NCBI RefSeq assembly: GCF_001434835.1
Contig: NZ_AZDV01000015.1
Coordinates: 1-64,000, forward strand
Reading direction: 5' to 3'
DNA from: Levilactobacillus acidifarinae DSM 19394 = JCM 15949
GTDB lineage: Bacteria > Bacillota > Bacilli > Lactobacillales > Lactobacillaceae
Length of the DNA: 64,000 nt
The notes below the pieces were generated by a model. That model had not been told where the DNA came from. It did no database searches and saw nothing but the letters and a program-made list of their open reading frames with translations. Numbering within the stretch: the first letter of the stretch is position 1; every line of letters begins with the position of its first letter. Positions 8,453 to 18,400 of this stretch are shown here, in pieces. A program made the position numbers and the translations under genes.

Positions 8453-8713
8453 TTATGGTCGTAAGTGGGACCGCTTGCCGGGATGAGCCGACCGCAGGGC
8501 CAACTGCTTAGTCTTTTCCCGTTCGATTTGGAGTTGCTTTTTGAGCTGACGAGTTTTCCAGAAACCGTGAGCGGCCACGACTGCGGGGAAAGCGCCGGCG
8601 GCCACGGTCACGGGGATCAACCAGGGATAGTCGCGAACCAAGGCGTAGCAGGCCTGACGTTTCTCGGCGAGTTCGGTGGGCGTTAGGGGAGTCAAACAAT
8701 GGTGTGACAGCAT
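8453..8713 (-). CDS. Small single-pass membrane protein, unknown function
   Basis: A hypothetical 86-residue protein. The start at 8713 is supported by AAAGGAG ten bases upstream on the minus strand; the ORF could be read 12 codons further upstream, but without such a site. One hydrophobic segment (about residues 33-53, WLIPVTVAAGAFPAVVAAH) is followed by a basic, charged tail containing KTRQLKKQLQIEREKTKQ that could form a short coiled coil. The gene is followed by a clean terminator, supporting a real transcription unit. No family recognised. Confidence 0.55.
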   Translation of the reverse strand: MLSHHCLTPLTPTELAEKRQACYALVRDYPWLIPVTVAAGAFPAVVAAHGFWKTRQLKKQLQIEREKTKQLALRSAHPGKRSHLRP

Positions 8714-8782
8714 ACAAATCACGCTCCTTTTGGCCCCATCATACCGCAAAATGTAACCGCTGTCAGTGAAACGAATCAGTTA

Positions 8783-8812
8783 AAAAAACGGGCTCACCAT
8801 GGCAAGCCCGCT
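8783..8812 (-). terminator. Terminator of the lipoprotein gene
   Basis: On the minus strand, an 8-bp stem (CGGGCTT.. / ..AGCCCG) is followed by six to seven T, just after the stop codon of the lipoprotein gene. Confidence 0.8.
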
Positions 8813-8826
8813 CATAAAATCCAAAT

Positions 8827-9366
8827 TTAGTTGTTGATCTTAACCAGAACGGCGTTGGTCACGTCTTCGTCGACATCGCGGTCAATGTGGTAACCCGCCA
8901 CCTTCAAGCCCGTCGACTTGTTGGTGCCCGTCAACGTCTTCTTGACCGTGAACTTCTGGGTCATCGGGATGCCCGAGAGCTTCCCCTTGAAGTGAATGAC
9001 AGTCTGGTTGCCCTTGGTGGTAAAGGTAGCCTTTAGGGAACCCGCCTTGTTCAGAGCCTTCGCCTTTTTGGCGGCGTTGTAGGTCTTATAGAACTTATCG
9101 ACATTGTAGACCGTGGCCTTACCGTTCTTGTTAAAGCGGTAGGCTTCTAGGCCAGAATTGCTCTTAGCGTTGACGCCACCGGCTACGTACCAGAGTTGCT
9201 GGGTACCGGTCACCGTTGACTTCACGTCACTCTTCTTAGTGGTTTGGTTCTTAAAACTAGCCTGTTGGTTGCTGCCGGATTGGCTACTCTTACTGCAGCC
9301 AGCTAACCCGATGGTGACTAGGGCGACGAGACTCAAGATGGTCGCATAAATCCGGGTTTTCTTCAT
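8827..9366 (-). CDS. Putative lipoprotein, unknown function
   Basis: A 179-residue secreted protein with a lipoprotein signal peptide: basic MKKTR, a hydrophobic core, and lipobox LAGC with the lipidated Cys at about residue 24. The mature part begins with a Ser/Gln/Thr/Lys-rich linker. A roughly 120-residue domain follows, with repeated beta-strand-like segments (KATFTTKGNQTVIHFKGKL). No catalytic motif is visible. The start has GAGGTG about 10 bases upstream. It sits alone between a small membrane protein gene and a divergent nuclease gene. Anchoring to the outer face of the membrane is well supported; function is not. Confidence 0.78.
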   Translation of the reverse strand: MKKTRIYATILSLVALVTIGLAGCSKSSQSGSNQQASFKNQTTKKSDVKSTVTGTQQLWYVAGGVNAKSNSGLEAYRFNKNGKATVYNVDKFYKTYNAAKKAKALNKAGSLKATFTTKGNQTVIHFKGKLSGIPMTQKFTVKKTLTGTNKSTGLKVAGYHIDRDVDEDVTNAVLVKINN

Positions 9367-9587
9367 GATTAATTCACCTCATTAAAAATAATCACACGGT
9401 ACACCGTGTTTGCTGAATCTTTCCTCATCCCAGACCAGTATAGCATGGACCCGCGGTTGGTTTGCGGCCAGGGCGTTAAAAAAAGATTAAGTTCCGTTGA
9501 CAATTTCGCCCCGAAAAGGCGCACAACTGTTCGCTTTTTTCTGGTAAAATAGGGGCACAGTGCAGAGAATTGAGGGAGGAATTAGGA

Positions 9588-10400
9588 ATGGGTAAACGTC
9601 GTCGACGCCGTCGGGGGACGTCGCTCTCCATTTACGGGGCGATTTTATTAGTCTTAGTGGGACTGGTCGGTAGCCTGAGCGGTCAGGGCAATCCGACGGC
9701 CCGGAAAATTACGGACCAGGCTAGTCAGGTCATCAATCAGGTGGCGGGAAAGTCGAGTGGAGCCACCACCACACCGAAACAATCGGTGGCCACCAAGGCA
9801 CTAGCGCAAGAGGCCTATCAGGGCACGCAAATCGTGGCGGTCAACCACAACAAGCCCACCTTTACCGGGAGCGACTTGTCCCTGAAGAAGGGGGCCTGGC
9901 AGAGCTACGGCAACCTGGATGGGTTGAACCGGGTCACCACGGCCAACGCGATGTTGAGCAAAAGCATCATGCCGACCGCCAAGCGGCAACCGCTCAACGT
10001 GACGCCCACGGGGTGGCATAACAAGTCCTATACGGTCAACGGTAAGCGGGGGTATCTGTATAACCGCTGTCACCTGATCGGCTATCAGTTAACGGGCCAG
10101 AACAACAACTGGAAAAACTTGATGACCGGGACCCGGTCGCTTAACGATCCGGGTATGACGGCTTACGAGAATCCGGTGGCCAGTTACCTGCGGACCCATC
10201 CGAGTGATCACGTGCGCTATCAGGTCCAACCGGTTTTTCGCGGTAACGAACTGGTCGCTCGGGGCGTGCACATGCAGGCCCAGTCGATCGAAACCAAAGA
10301 TATCAGCTATAACGTCTACATTTTCAACATTCAGGCGGGTGTCAAAATTGCTTACGACACGGGTTACAGCCAGTTAGGTGACCCGGCCGCGTCTTTTTAA
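9588..10400 (+). CDS. Membrane-anchored DNA/RNA non-specific endonuclease
   Basis: A 270-residue protein with a very basic N-terminus (MGKRRRRRRG), one signal-anchor helix (about residues 14-30) and a Thr/Ser-rich linker. A DNA/RNA non-specific nuclease domain follows (about residues 75-260). The active-site region reads YLYNRCHLIGYQLTG, with the catalytic His in RCH, and the metal-binding Asn region is NLMTGTRSLNDPGM, as in streptococcal and lactobacillar DNA-entry nucleases. It probably cuts extracellular nucleic acid at the cell surface. The ATG at 9588 has GGGAGGA eight bases upstream. It is monocistronic with a strong terminator. A role in DNA uptake or nucleotide scavenging is possible but not shown here. 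Confidence 0.87.
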   Translation: MGKRRRRRRGTSLSIYGAILLVLVGLVGSLSGQGNPTARKITDQASQVINQVAGKSSGATTTPKQSVATKALAQEAYQGTQIVAVNHNKPTFTGSDLSLKKGAWQSYGNLDGLNRVTTANAMLSKSIMPTAKRQPLNVTPTGWHNKSYTVNGKRGYLYNRCHLIGYQLTGQNNNWKNLMTGTRSLNDPGMTAYENPVASYLRTHPSDHVRYQVQPVFRGNELVARGVHMQAQSIETKDISYNVYIFNIQAGVKIAYDTGYSQLGDPAASF

Positions 10401-10411
10401 ACGCTAACGAT

Positions 10412-10459
10412 GAAAAAAGGGTTCCACAGAATTGCATTGATTCTGCGGAACCCTTTTTT
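10412..10459. terminator. Bidirectional terminator
   Basis: A long stem (AAAAAAGGGTTCC.CAGAAT / ATTCTG.GGAACCCTTTTTT) lies between the convergent nuclease gene and the 51-codon ORF. It has T runs on both strands. Confidence 0.88.
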
Positions 10460-10485
10460 AGATGTGTTCAACCCGCATGACGAAA

Positions 10486-10641
10486 CTAACGACGGTTAGC
10501 GTAACGGTAAATCAAATATAAGACGATACCGACGAGGAGAATAACCCCCACCATCGGATTTTCTCGAAAAATCCAGTGAATGACCCGAAATGGACTGGTT
10601 CCGTGGAGACCGCCCAAGAGGGTGATACCGTGAGTCAACAT
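10486..10641 (-). CDS. 51-residue membrane protein, unknown function
   Basis: A very small protein with one strongly hydrophobic segment near the C-terminus (MVGVILLVGIVLYLIYRY) and a basic tail (ANRR). The start at 10641 is chosen because a GGGGG-type ribosome site lies about 8-9 bases upstream on the minus strand; upstream in-frame codons lack one. The stop is followed by the shared bidirectional terminator. It could be a small stress or regulatory membrane peptide; nothing identifies it. Confidence 0.5.
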   Translation of the reverse strand: MLTHGITLLGGLHGTSPFRVIHWIFRENPMVGVILLVGIVLYLIYRYANRR

Positions 10642-10761
10642 TGCTTGAACCCCCTTAAGAATTATTCTTATTGTAGACGATTCAAAACTTAAAAAAAAGT
10701 AAAGACATTTACCGGTTTTGGCGTATGATGAAAAGGACAAAGAGAGAAGGAGGAGCTAACT

Positions 10762-12213
10762 GTGAGTATTTCTGCGATTATTGAGGCCATCATTATCTTA
10801 AACGCGGTGTTGGCCTTTCTGACGGTGTTCCGTGAGAAACGGGATATCGCCGCCACCTGGGCCTGGATGCTGGTGTTGGTCTTGGTCCCCATCGTGGGGT
10901 TCATCGCCTACGCGTTCATTGGCCGAAAGCTGCCGAAGGGCCGGATGTTTCGTTTGCAACACCAGGTCGCGATGCAACTGGACGAACGGTTGCAACAGCA
11001 GCGCCAAAAGCTAGGTAAACAGATCATGCCGGCCGACCGCATCAGCCATTCGGTCATCAACATGGTCAACATGTTCATGTCGACCGATCAGGCCTTTTTG
11101 GCCCGCCAGAACAAGGTGCAGGTGATTACGGACGGCCACGACCTCTTCCGGATGATCATGGAAGACATCGAACAGGCCACGTCGAGCGTGCACATCGAAT
11201 TTTACACGTTTTATAACGACCGGATCGGTAACGAAATTTTAGACCTCTTGGTGCAAAAGGCCAAGGCGGACGTCGAAGTCCGCGTGATTTACGATCCGTG
11301 GGGGTCGATGGGGACCTGGAAACGGTTCTTTAAACCCCTGATGGACGCCGGTGGCCACGTGGAACCCTTCCTGGGCACCCGGTCGGCCGTCATCGACTTT
11401 CGGCTGAACTTCAGAGATCACCGAAAAATCGTGACGGTCGATGGGCGGGTCGGCTACGTCGGGGGCTTTAACATCGGTGACCAGTACCTAGGCCGCAAGG
11501 AAAAGTTTGGGTACTGGCGCGACACCCATTTGCGGATCATCGGCTCGGGCGTCTTCTCGTTGCAGGCCCGCTTCATGTTGGACTGGAACGCGACGGATCG
11601 CGACCATCCCTTTAACGACCAGAAGATTGATTCGCGCTACTTCCCGTTGACGACGGTGAAGGGGGAAACTAGTTTGCAGATTGTGTCGAGCGGGCCGGAT
11701 TCCGATCTTCAACAGATCAAGATGGGGTACATGCGGATGATCCAGACGGCCGAAAAGAGCCTGTGGATTCAAACGCCGTACCTGATTCCCGATGATAGTG
11801 TGTTGGACTCGTTGCGGATCGCGGCCATGGCCGGCATCGACGTGCGGATCATGATTCCGGACAAACCCGACCACGCCTTCGTGTACCGGGCGACCCAGTA
11901 CTACGCCCGGCAGTTGGCTAACGACGGGGTCAAGATTTATTACTACCATAACGGGTTCATTCACGCCAAGACCATGGTGGTCGACGGGAAGTTAGCGTCC
12001 GTGGGGTCGGCTAACATGGACTACCGGAGCTTTAAGTTAAATTTCGAAATCAACGCGTTTGTTTATGACGAACAGATTGCCACGCAACTCGAGAACATCT
12101 ATAAAATTGATATGACGCATAGCGAGTTGATTACGCCGGAGAAGTTCGATCAACAGTCACTGTATTTGAAATTCAAGCAAACCGCCTCACGCCTGCTTTC
12201 GCCGATTTTGTAA
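10762..12213 (+). CDS. cls: Cardiolipin synthase
   Basis: Phospholipase D superfamily enzyme (483 residues) that condenses phosphatidylglycerol molecules into cardiolipin at the membrane. Two N-terminal transmembrane helices (about residues 5-55) precede two HKD motifs. The first is HRKIVTVDG near residue 220 and the second HAKTMVVDG near residue 400, each followed by the GG/GS-N pattern of the family. The length is typical of Firmicutes ClsA-type enzymes. The GTG start follows an excellent AGGAGGAG site. Two hairpin terminators follow. Confidence 0.95.
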   Translation: MSISAIIEAIIILNAVLAFLTVFREKRDIAATWAWMLVLVLVPIVGFIAYAFIGRKLPKGRMFRLQHQVAMQLDERLQQQRQKLGKQIMPADRISHSVINMVNMFMSTDQAFLARQNKVQVITDGHDLFRMIMEDIEQATSSVHIEFYTFYNDRIGNEILDLLVQKAKADVEVRVIYDPWGSMGTWKRFFKPLMDAGGHVEPFLGTRSAVIDFRLNFRDHRKIVTVDGRVGYVGGFNIGDQYLGRKEKFGYWRDTHLRIIGSGVFSLQARFMLDWNATDRDHPFNDQKIDSRYFPLTTVKGETSLQIVSSGPDSDLQQIKMGYMRMIQTAEKSLWIQTPYLIPDDSVLDSLRIAAMAGIDVRIMIPDKPDHAFVYRATQYYARQLANDGVKIYYYHNGFIHAKTMVVDGKLASVGSANMDYRSFKLNFEINAFVYDEQIATQLENIYKIDMTHSELITPEKFDQQSLYLKFKQTASRLLSPIL

Positions 12214-12273
12214 AGGCAAATTAGTTGGTGTTACTACGGTGCGGGTGTATTCTATGGGTGCTGACGAACTGGA

Positions 12274-12328
12274 CTAACGCCCGGATTGAGGCCGGGAAAC
12301 GGGGTTTTCCGGTGGGCGTTAGGCCTTT
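12274..12328 (+). terminator. First hairpin after cls
   Basis: Arms CTAACGCCC / GGGCGTTAG enclose a smaller CCGG-based hairpin and are followed by GCCTTTT. It is probably a terminator; the short T run makes this less certain. Confidence 0.55.
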
Positions 12329-12356
12329 TGGCAGAATCTAATACATGTGTGAAGGG

Positions 12357-12389
12357 GGCCACCGTTTAACCCAAACGGTGGTCTTTTTT
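12357..12389 (+). terminator. Second terminator after cls
   Basis: A stem GCCACCGTTT / AAACGGTGGTC followed by six T. Confidence 0.85.
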
Positions 12390-12437
12390 GCGACCAATTT
12401 AAAGGGGTTAAACCTAATAAGATTTGTCCTTGATGGC

Positions 12438-12592
12438 GCTTCCGATCCAATCAGAAACGGGCTGGAACGGGGTGGGCACGGCTTCAAGCCCGCAGATCAG
12501 GTCTTGAAGACCGACCTTTGTCTAGGTCGACAAAAAACGCCGACCAAGACAAACGACACCCCTGAGCCCGTTTCTGATTGGCTCTCCAGCTC
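12438..12592 (-). repeat. Structured intergenic repeat, copy A
   Basis: One of five related elements. The outer arms are 17-bp perfect inverted repeats (CCAATCAGAAACGGGCT at 12447-12463 and its complement at 12565-12581). The core contains the family words GTGGGCACGGCTTCAAGCC, GGTCTTGAAGACC and CCTTTGTCTAGG. Orientation is opposite to copies B and D. It lies between cls and the DUF2207 gene, and no protein is encoded. Confidence 0.85.
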
Positions 12593-12839
12593 ATACTGGT
12601 AATTAATGATTTCTTTTCAAACAATTCCCAAATGGGTGAGTGTTCATTCAATGTAGTGGTCAATTTCAAAACAGATTTTATGCCATTAGATTCTGAGAGC
12701 AGGTGGGCAACTTGGTTTATCTCAATTTTCCCTATCCGAATGCGTCTAAATTATTTCATTTCTCTATAGGAACGTTTAGGCACTATGCTACACTAAAAGG
12801 GACTGTTAACGCATAAATGCGAATCGAGGAGGGGCTAAC

Positions 12840-14651
12840 ATGCGACAGCTTTGGTACTGGGGATGGCTTCTGTTGGGACTGGTCGTGGTGGGGAGTTTCT
12901 CTCCCGTCACCGCGCACGCCGATTACCGGATTTCGGCGTACCGGACCCAGATTAATATACATAAAAACGGCAACGCAAATCTGACACAACACGTGACTTA
13001 TCGATTTGACGATGATTACCACGGTGTTTTCGTGGTTCAGGACTTACGGGGAATCAAGGGAGGCCGCCTAACCGGTGTGACCACGCAATTGAACCGGCAG
13101 GCGACCCGGGCCGTGGCCGCGGCGTCGACGGGGGCCACCAACACCTATCAGTTGACCCAAACGCCGGAGCGCTTGAAGGCCAAGGTGTACCGGCCCGTTA
13201 CGGACGGAGACACCTTGCGCGTGACCTATCACCTGGCGTTAACGGGGGTGGTCACGAACTACTTGGACACCGCCGAACTGAATTGGAAAATCGTCGGAAC
13301 GGGCTGGGAGGTCCCCTTACACCAAGTTAAAGTGACCATACAACTTCCGGCCACGCGGGTGTCACAATTACAGGCGTGGACGCACGGGCCACTAGCGGGT
13401 CATACCCAGGTCGACCGGCAACGGGGACGGGTCACGTTGACCGTTCCCCAAGTGGCCGCGAAGACGGCTGTGGAGAGTCACTTACTCTTTCCCACTAGTG
13501 TGACCCCACAAGCGCCGCGGGTGGCCCAGAAGAAAAAGGCTGCCGTGCAGCGACAAGAGGCCCGTTTAGCGCAACAAGCTAACGCTAAACGTCAGCGGCA
13601 ACGGTGGTTAGTGGGTGGTAGTTTTGCCCTGTTAGTGACGGCGACCGTGATTGTCGCTGGTCTGGACGTCCGGTGGTTCCGCCGGCATCCGGGTAACCGG
13701 TACCCGCACCCCATTCCGATTCCGCACTCGTTTGACGTGCCAACTGTGGCCCCAGCCGTGGCGGAATCGTTGGTCGATGCGGCGGCACCGAACACCAACG
13801 CGTTGACCGGAGAAATCTTACGCGCGGCGAGTCGGCGACAACTGACCCTGACCGCCGAAAAGCAGGGCCGTCACCAAACCATGCGATTAACCCGGAAGGC
13901 CGAACTCGACAATTCGTTTTTAACGCACTGTTTTCAAACGATTGGGCAGGACGGATCGTTTACGTTGGCTGATTTGAAACAGTACGGGAAAAAGGACCAA
14001 AAGGGCCGGCTCGGGAAATGGTTCCACCAGTGGCAAGAAGAAATTAACCAGGACGTCGAACCCTATCAGGATGCCGATAACGTGGATTTGCGCCAGCGCT
14101 ACCTGACGCGTGGCCTACGGTTGACCGTCCTCCTGGTGCTGACCGCCGGCGTGAGTTGGGTCGTCAATCCGACCGTTGGCGCTTGGGGTACCGGCCTAAG
14201 TGGGTTGGGCCTCATCGCCCTGTGGGTCAGTGTGCGGCAACTTCGTCGGCACATCGACCGCAACAACGCAGCAGGGTTGATTTTGGTCAACGACATCGGG
14301 GGCTTTCGCCGGATGCTGAAGGACATCGGGAACTTCAACACCGCTAAAATTGGCGATCTCATCCTGTGGGAAGATATTTTACCGTACGCCGCAGCGTTCG
14401 GGTTGTCCAAACAGGTCATCGCTAAATTAAAGGTCGACTTTGGCGCCGATGCCTTGGCGGCCGGGTTTGTTGGCTTCTATATCGGTACCGAAAACTACGG
14501 TTTTGCCGATTTGGGGGACGCAATTAATTCCGGAATTTCCGGCTCACTCCAAGTTTCCGGGGGCGCCAGTTCCACTACGGGCGGTTCCGGTGGATTTTCC
14601 GGTGGTAGCTCGGGTGGTTTTGGGGGCGGCTCCGGTGGTGGAGCGTTCTAG
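12840..14651 (+). CDS. DUF2207 membrane protein
   Basis: A 603-residue membrane protein of the DUF2207 (YPLP) family. A signal peptide (about residues 1-28) precedes an extracellular beta-rich domain (30-220) whose opening YRISAYRTQINIHKNGNANLTQHVTYRFDDDYHG is typical. A transmembrane helix lies near 258-278 and two more near 420-465. The extreme C-terminus is a Gly/Ser-rich tail ending GGFGGGSGGGAF, also characteristic. The ATG at 12840 has GAGGAGGGG upstream. It is monocistronic. Function in the family is unknown; a role at the cell envelope is inferred. Confidence 0.85.
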   Translation: MRQLWYWGWLLLGLVVVGSFSPVTAHADYRISAYRTQINIHKNGNANLTQHVTYRFDDDYHGVFVVQDLRGIKGGRLTGVTTQLNRQATRAVAAASTGATNTYQLTQTPERLKAKVYRPVTDGDTLRVTYHLALTGVVTNYLDTAELNWKIVGTGWEVPLHQVKVTIQLPATRVSQLQAWTHGPLAGHTQVDRQRGRVTLTVPQVAAKTAVESHLLFPTSVTPQAPRVAQKKKAAVQRQEARLAQQANAKRQRQRWLVGGSFALLVTATVIVAGLDVRWFRRHPGNRYPHPIPIPHSFDVPTVAPAVAESLVDAAAPNTNALTGEILRAASRRQLTLTAEKQGRHQTMRLTRKAELDNSFLTHCFQTIGQDGSFTLADLKQYGKKDQKGRLGKWFHQWQEEINQDVEPYQDADNVDLRQRYLTRGLRLTVLLVLTAGVSWVVNPTVGAWGTGLSGLGLIALWVSVRQLRRHIDRNNAAGLILVNDIGGFRRMLKDIGNFNTAKIGDLILWEDILPYAAAFGLSKQVIAKLKVDFGADALAAGFVGFYIGTENYGFADLGDAINSGISGSLQVSGGASSTTGGSGGFSGGSSGGFGGGSGGGAF

Positions 14652-14668
14652 TGATAAAACCACTAAAA

Positions 14669-14696
14669 AAACGACGACCAACTGGCCGCCGTTTTC
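14669..14696. terminator. Terminator between convergent DUF2207 and queT genes
   Basis: A stem AACGACG / CGCCGTT with an A run on one side and TTTT on the other, so it can act on both strands. The T run is longer on the minus (queT) strand. Confidence 0.7.
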
Positions 14697-14698
14697 GG

Positions 14699-15220
14699 TT
14701 ACTTGGTAAAATCGATTTTAAGACTGAGCAGGTAGATGATGATCCCGCCGACCACCATGCTGGCGAGTTCGCCGGCCCCAATGGATAGCCAGTTGTCCCA
14801 AAACGTTGGCCAGAAAGCCGTTTTGGCGATGAACGCGAATTCCCAGGCAATCATGCACATGAAGAAAACGGCGACGACCGTGTTCAACACGAGCTTGCCG
14901 ATCTTATTGGGGACGTAACGTCCCAACCAGTACATGACCAGTAGGGCCAAGAGAGTTTGGGTGGTCCCGGTGACCACGTCGAGGAGTCCCAGCGAGGAGC
15001 CGAAGATGTTGGCGACAAAGACGCCCAGCGTGACCGCGACAATGTACCGCCGATTAAAACTGACCAGGTGGTTGAACATTTCGGAGAAACGAACTTGAAC
15101 AACACCATAGCTTAGGGCTGGCAAGGCCATCGTAACCACGACGTAGAGGGCAGCAACTAGGGCCGCTAGCACCATGTCGCGGGGGCTATCGATCCCTAAA
15201 AAACTTTTCTTAGAATTCAC
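14699..15220 (-). CDS. queT: QueT family queuosine-precursor transporter
   Basis: A 173-residue integral membrane protein of the QueT (COG4708) family, the presumed substrate-binding S component of an ECF transporter for preQ0/preQ1-type queuosine precursors. Five to six hydrophobic helices are visible; family marks are RDMVLAALVAALYVVVT and VQVRFSEMFNHLVSFN near the N-terminus. The GTG start follows AAAGGAAGG. A roughly 120-base leader with several complementary segments lies upstream, as expected for a gene often controlled by preQ1 riboswitches. I could not match that leader to a known preQ1 class. Confidence 0.85.
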   Translation of the reverse strand: MNSKKSFLGIDSPRDMVLAALVAALYVVVTMALPALSYGVVQVRFSEMFNHLVSFNRRYIVAVTLGVFVANIFGSSLGLLDVVTGTTQTLLALLVMYWLGRYVPNKIGKLVLNTVVAVFFMCMIAWEFAFIAKTAFWPTFWDNWLSIGAGELASMVVGGIIIYLLSLKIDFTK

Positions 15221-15239
15221 GAGAAATTCCTTCCTTTGC

Positions 15240-15351
15240 TATGTATTCAGTTTTTAAAAAACCTTTACAAGGGTAGCGCAAAACGCGGTGTTTGGCAAAG
15301 CGTCGCCGGTTTCGGCCGGCAGGTGAGTTTGACACTCGCCGGTCAGCTTTG
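15240..15351 (-). promoter_or_regulatory. Structured leader of queT, candidate riboswitch
   Basis: On the minus strand a TTTACA-N17-TAGTTT promoter (about 15351-15380) would start an RNA with an outer CAAAGC / GCTTTG stem. Inside, a GCCGG segment can pair with a CCGGC on either side, giving mutually exclusive hairpins. ACCCTT..AAAGGT followed by six T lies nearer the gene. This looks like a switching leader. The known preQ1-I and preQ1-II consensus could not be fitted by eye. Confidence 0.4.
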
Positions 15352-15410
15352 TACATTAAAACTAGACGATTTTAAAAGACGTGTAAAAATTATTGGGGGT
15401 TTAATAAAAA

Positions 15411-18400
15411 ATGGAGATTGCACACCACCGGTGGCCCATCACGCTGCTTTATACGCTAGCGTTCTTGGTGATTGGGGGCCTGAGCTTCGGGGTCTTCGTG
15501 CTAGCCCACCGGACGTTGATCTGGAACATGGATGGTATCACCCAACATTATCCAATCATGATCGAGTTACACCGCTTGTTGACGCAAAAGGGCTTAGCCG
15601 GACTGGCCGGCTGGTCGTGGACCTTTGGGTTGGGCGCGGATAAGCTGACGACGCTGGCCTATTACGTGCTGGGGGATCCCTTCGCGTACCTCTTGGCCTT
15701 TTTCCCGTTAAGCCATTTTGAAGCGGGTTACGGGTTGTTCATCATCTTACGCCTGTACGCCACGGGGCTGGCCTTTATCCCGTTAGCTAAACGTTATCAT
15801 TTTAAACCAATCAGTCAACTATTAGGGACGTTAGCCTACGCCTTTACGGGCTATTCGTTGATGGTGGGGGATCATCATCCGTTCTTCCTATTACCGATGA
15901 TCTGGTTTCCGTTGTTGCTAGTGGGCATCGACCGCATCTACCACGGGCAAAGCTGGGCCTTCCTCGGTTTCATCACGGGGCTGGCCATCCTGAGTAACTT
16001 TTACTTTGCGTACATATTGGGATTGGGTAGCTTGATTTATGCCGTGATTCGGTATGGTCACTTACGGGCAGCTCGGGAGTTGACCATTAGTTTAGGGGCC
16101 GCGATTCGCCGGTGTCTGCTGGCGGCGGTGAGCGGGGCACTGTTTGCCGGGACTTTAATTTTGCCGTCGGTATTGATGATGCTCCAGTCCACGCGCGCGG
16201 CCGCAAAATTTGCCAACGGCCTGTGGCTGTACCCGTTGAGTTATTATTTAAAACTCAGTAACGCCATTCTCACGACCGGGGATAGTCCCACCTACTGGGC
16301 AATTCTGGGGATGAGTGGTCTGGGCTTTCTGGGCTGTGTTTACGTACTCGTTCACTGGCGCCAGCAGCGCAGCCTGGCGTTGACCCTGGTTCTGATCGTC
16401 GTGGGGCTCGGGTTTCCGGCGGTTGCGGCCTTCTTTAACGTCCTCTCCACGCCGTCGAACCGGTGGTTGTTACTGGTGGCGGTGCCCGTGACGCTGGCCA
16501 CGATGGTGTTGACCGATCACGTCACCACGCTGACCACGCACGACCGGTGGTGGCTGATGGGGGCGACCGGTGGCTTACTGTTGCTGGTGTATTTGAGCAA
16601 CGGGTTAGTGTTTAATAACCCGGGACGTAATCTGATTACCTACGGGTTATTATTAGCGTTAACGGTGGTGCTGGTCGGCAGTGCCCACCAACCCGCCAAG
16701 GTCACGCTAACACTGGTCAGTGGCTTATTGGGCCTGAATCTGATCAGTAACGCTTGGGGCTATTACGATCCCAACGCGGGGCGCCCGGCAACGCAACAAT
16801 TGCGGCGGGGCGACGCAACTAAATATTTAAAGGACTACTACGATGGTGCCCAGGTAGTCCCCCAGGCGGATTCACAGTTTACCCGAGTCAGCACACTTCC
16901 CGACTATAACCTGTTGCGGACCGTCGGCAATAACTTTACGATGTTGCACGGGTTACACGGCATCATGTCGTACTTTTCCGTGGAAAACGGCTACGTGGGG
17001 CAGTTCAGTCAGGACTTACAGAACTCACAGTACGCGATGAATTCGCCCATCACGCAAGCGGATAACCGAACGGCGTTTAACAACCTGCTAGGCGTTAAAT
17101 ACCTGTTTGCCCGGCAGGACCAGATTGCCGCCAAGAAGGCGTTACCTTACGGGTATCGGGTGTCTAAAAAGGTCTTTAACGAACAGGCCGTTTACGGCCT
17201 GTCTAACGGCACGGGCACGCAGGTGTTGACTAGCAAACTGGCCTTCCCGTTGGTTTATAGTCAACCGCAAGCCCTGACGACGACGCAATGGCGGCGCCTA
17301 TCGGGGCCGGACCGTGAACGCAGTCTGACGCAAGCGGCGCTAGTCAAACGGCGCTCAGCCAACGTGGCGGCGGCGCACTACACGCCCATGCAAAAGGACC
17401 TCGACTATACCGTGACCGCCAACACCATTCCGGTGGTTGATAGCGTGAATAAGGCGATCCAGTACCGGGTGAAGCAGGCCGTTGTGGGGCAGAAGGGGAA
17501 CCTGAACCAGCAACAGACGGCCAACTTTGGGGAGACGCTCAAGGCGCCGAAGTTTAAGTTGGACGAAAATGGCTTGCTGAGCACGGCGGATGAAAAGCTT
17601 TACGCCCCGCTGGCGCAGTTGAACCACAACCGGCGGGCCCTTGACCGGGTTCTGGCGCAAAACCAAAAGATCGTGACGCAAAACCAACAGGACAACCAGA
17701 CCGGGTTACACCAGATGGTCAGTGACGCGCAGGGGCAACCCCTGAGCTACACGCTGACCATCGACCGGCCGCAAGCCGCCCAGGGGACCGAACTGTATCT
17801 GGAACTGGACGGCATTCAAGCGAAGACGCAGACCACCCAGGAACGGATGCAGGCCGCGGACAACACCAGTGTGCTGGGCTTGACGCCCCGGTCGCGTCTC
17901 ACTAAGTTAAACGATTGGCGCGATGCCGTTCGGAATCCGGACTTGGGCGACTACTGGGTCACGGCCCAGACGCGAAACCAAACGCAGGCCTTTTCGCAAT
18001 TCGGGATCGATAACCTGTCGGATTACGAACCGAAACACCGGGTGTTACTTAACCTGGGTTATAGTCAACAAAAACGCCAGACCGTGGACGTAACCTTTAG
18101 CGCCACGCAACAGATCAATTTCAAGTCGGTCAAGCTCATTGCCATGCCGTTTAATCAGACCTACGATCGCCAGGTTCAAGCGGCGCAGCAACGTGGGCTG
18201 CAACAGCCCCACATCTCGGATAACCGGGTCAGTGGGACTTTGACTGCGGCCAAACCCAGCGTCTTAACCACGTCGATGCCGTACTCGGACGGGTGGCATT
18301 TAACGGTCGATGGTAAATCAACGGCCACGCAGGTGGTGAACGACGGGTTCGTTGGGGCCAATTTATCGGCGGGGCGTCACCGTATCGTGTTGACGTACCG

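Noticed and set aside
12345-12602. 85-codon plus-strand ORF
   Set aside because: It lies across a terminator and repeat copy A; the frame is incidental to the repeat.
15240-15351. Known preQ1-I or preQ1-II riboswitch
   Set aside because: The P1 stem and the A-rich tail (class I) or the P4 and ribosome-site pattern (class II) could not be aligned by eye; kept only as a candidate structured leader.
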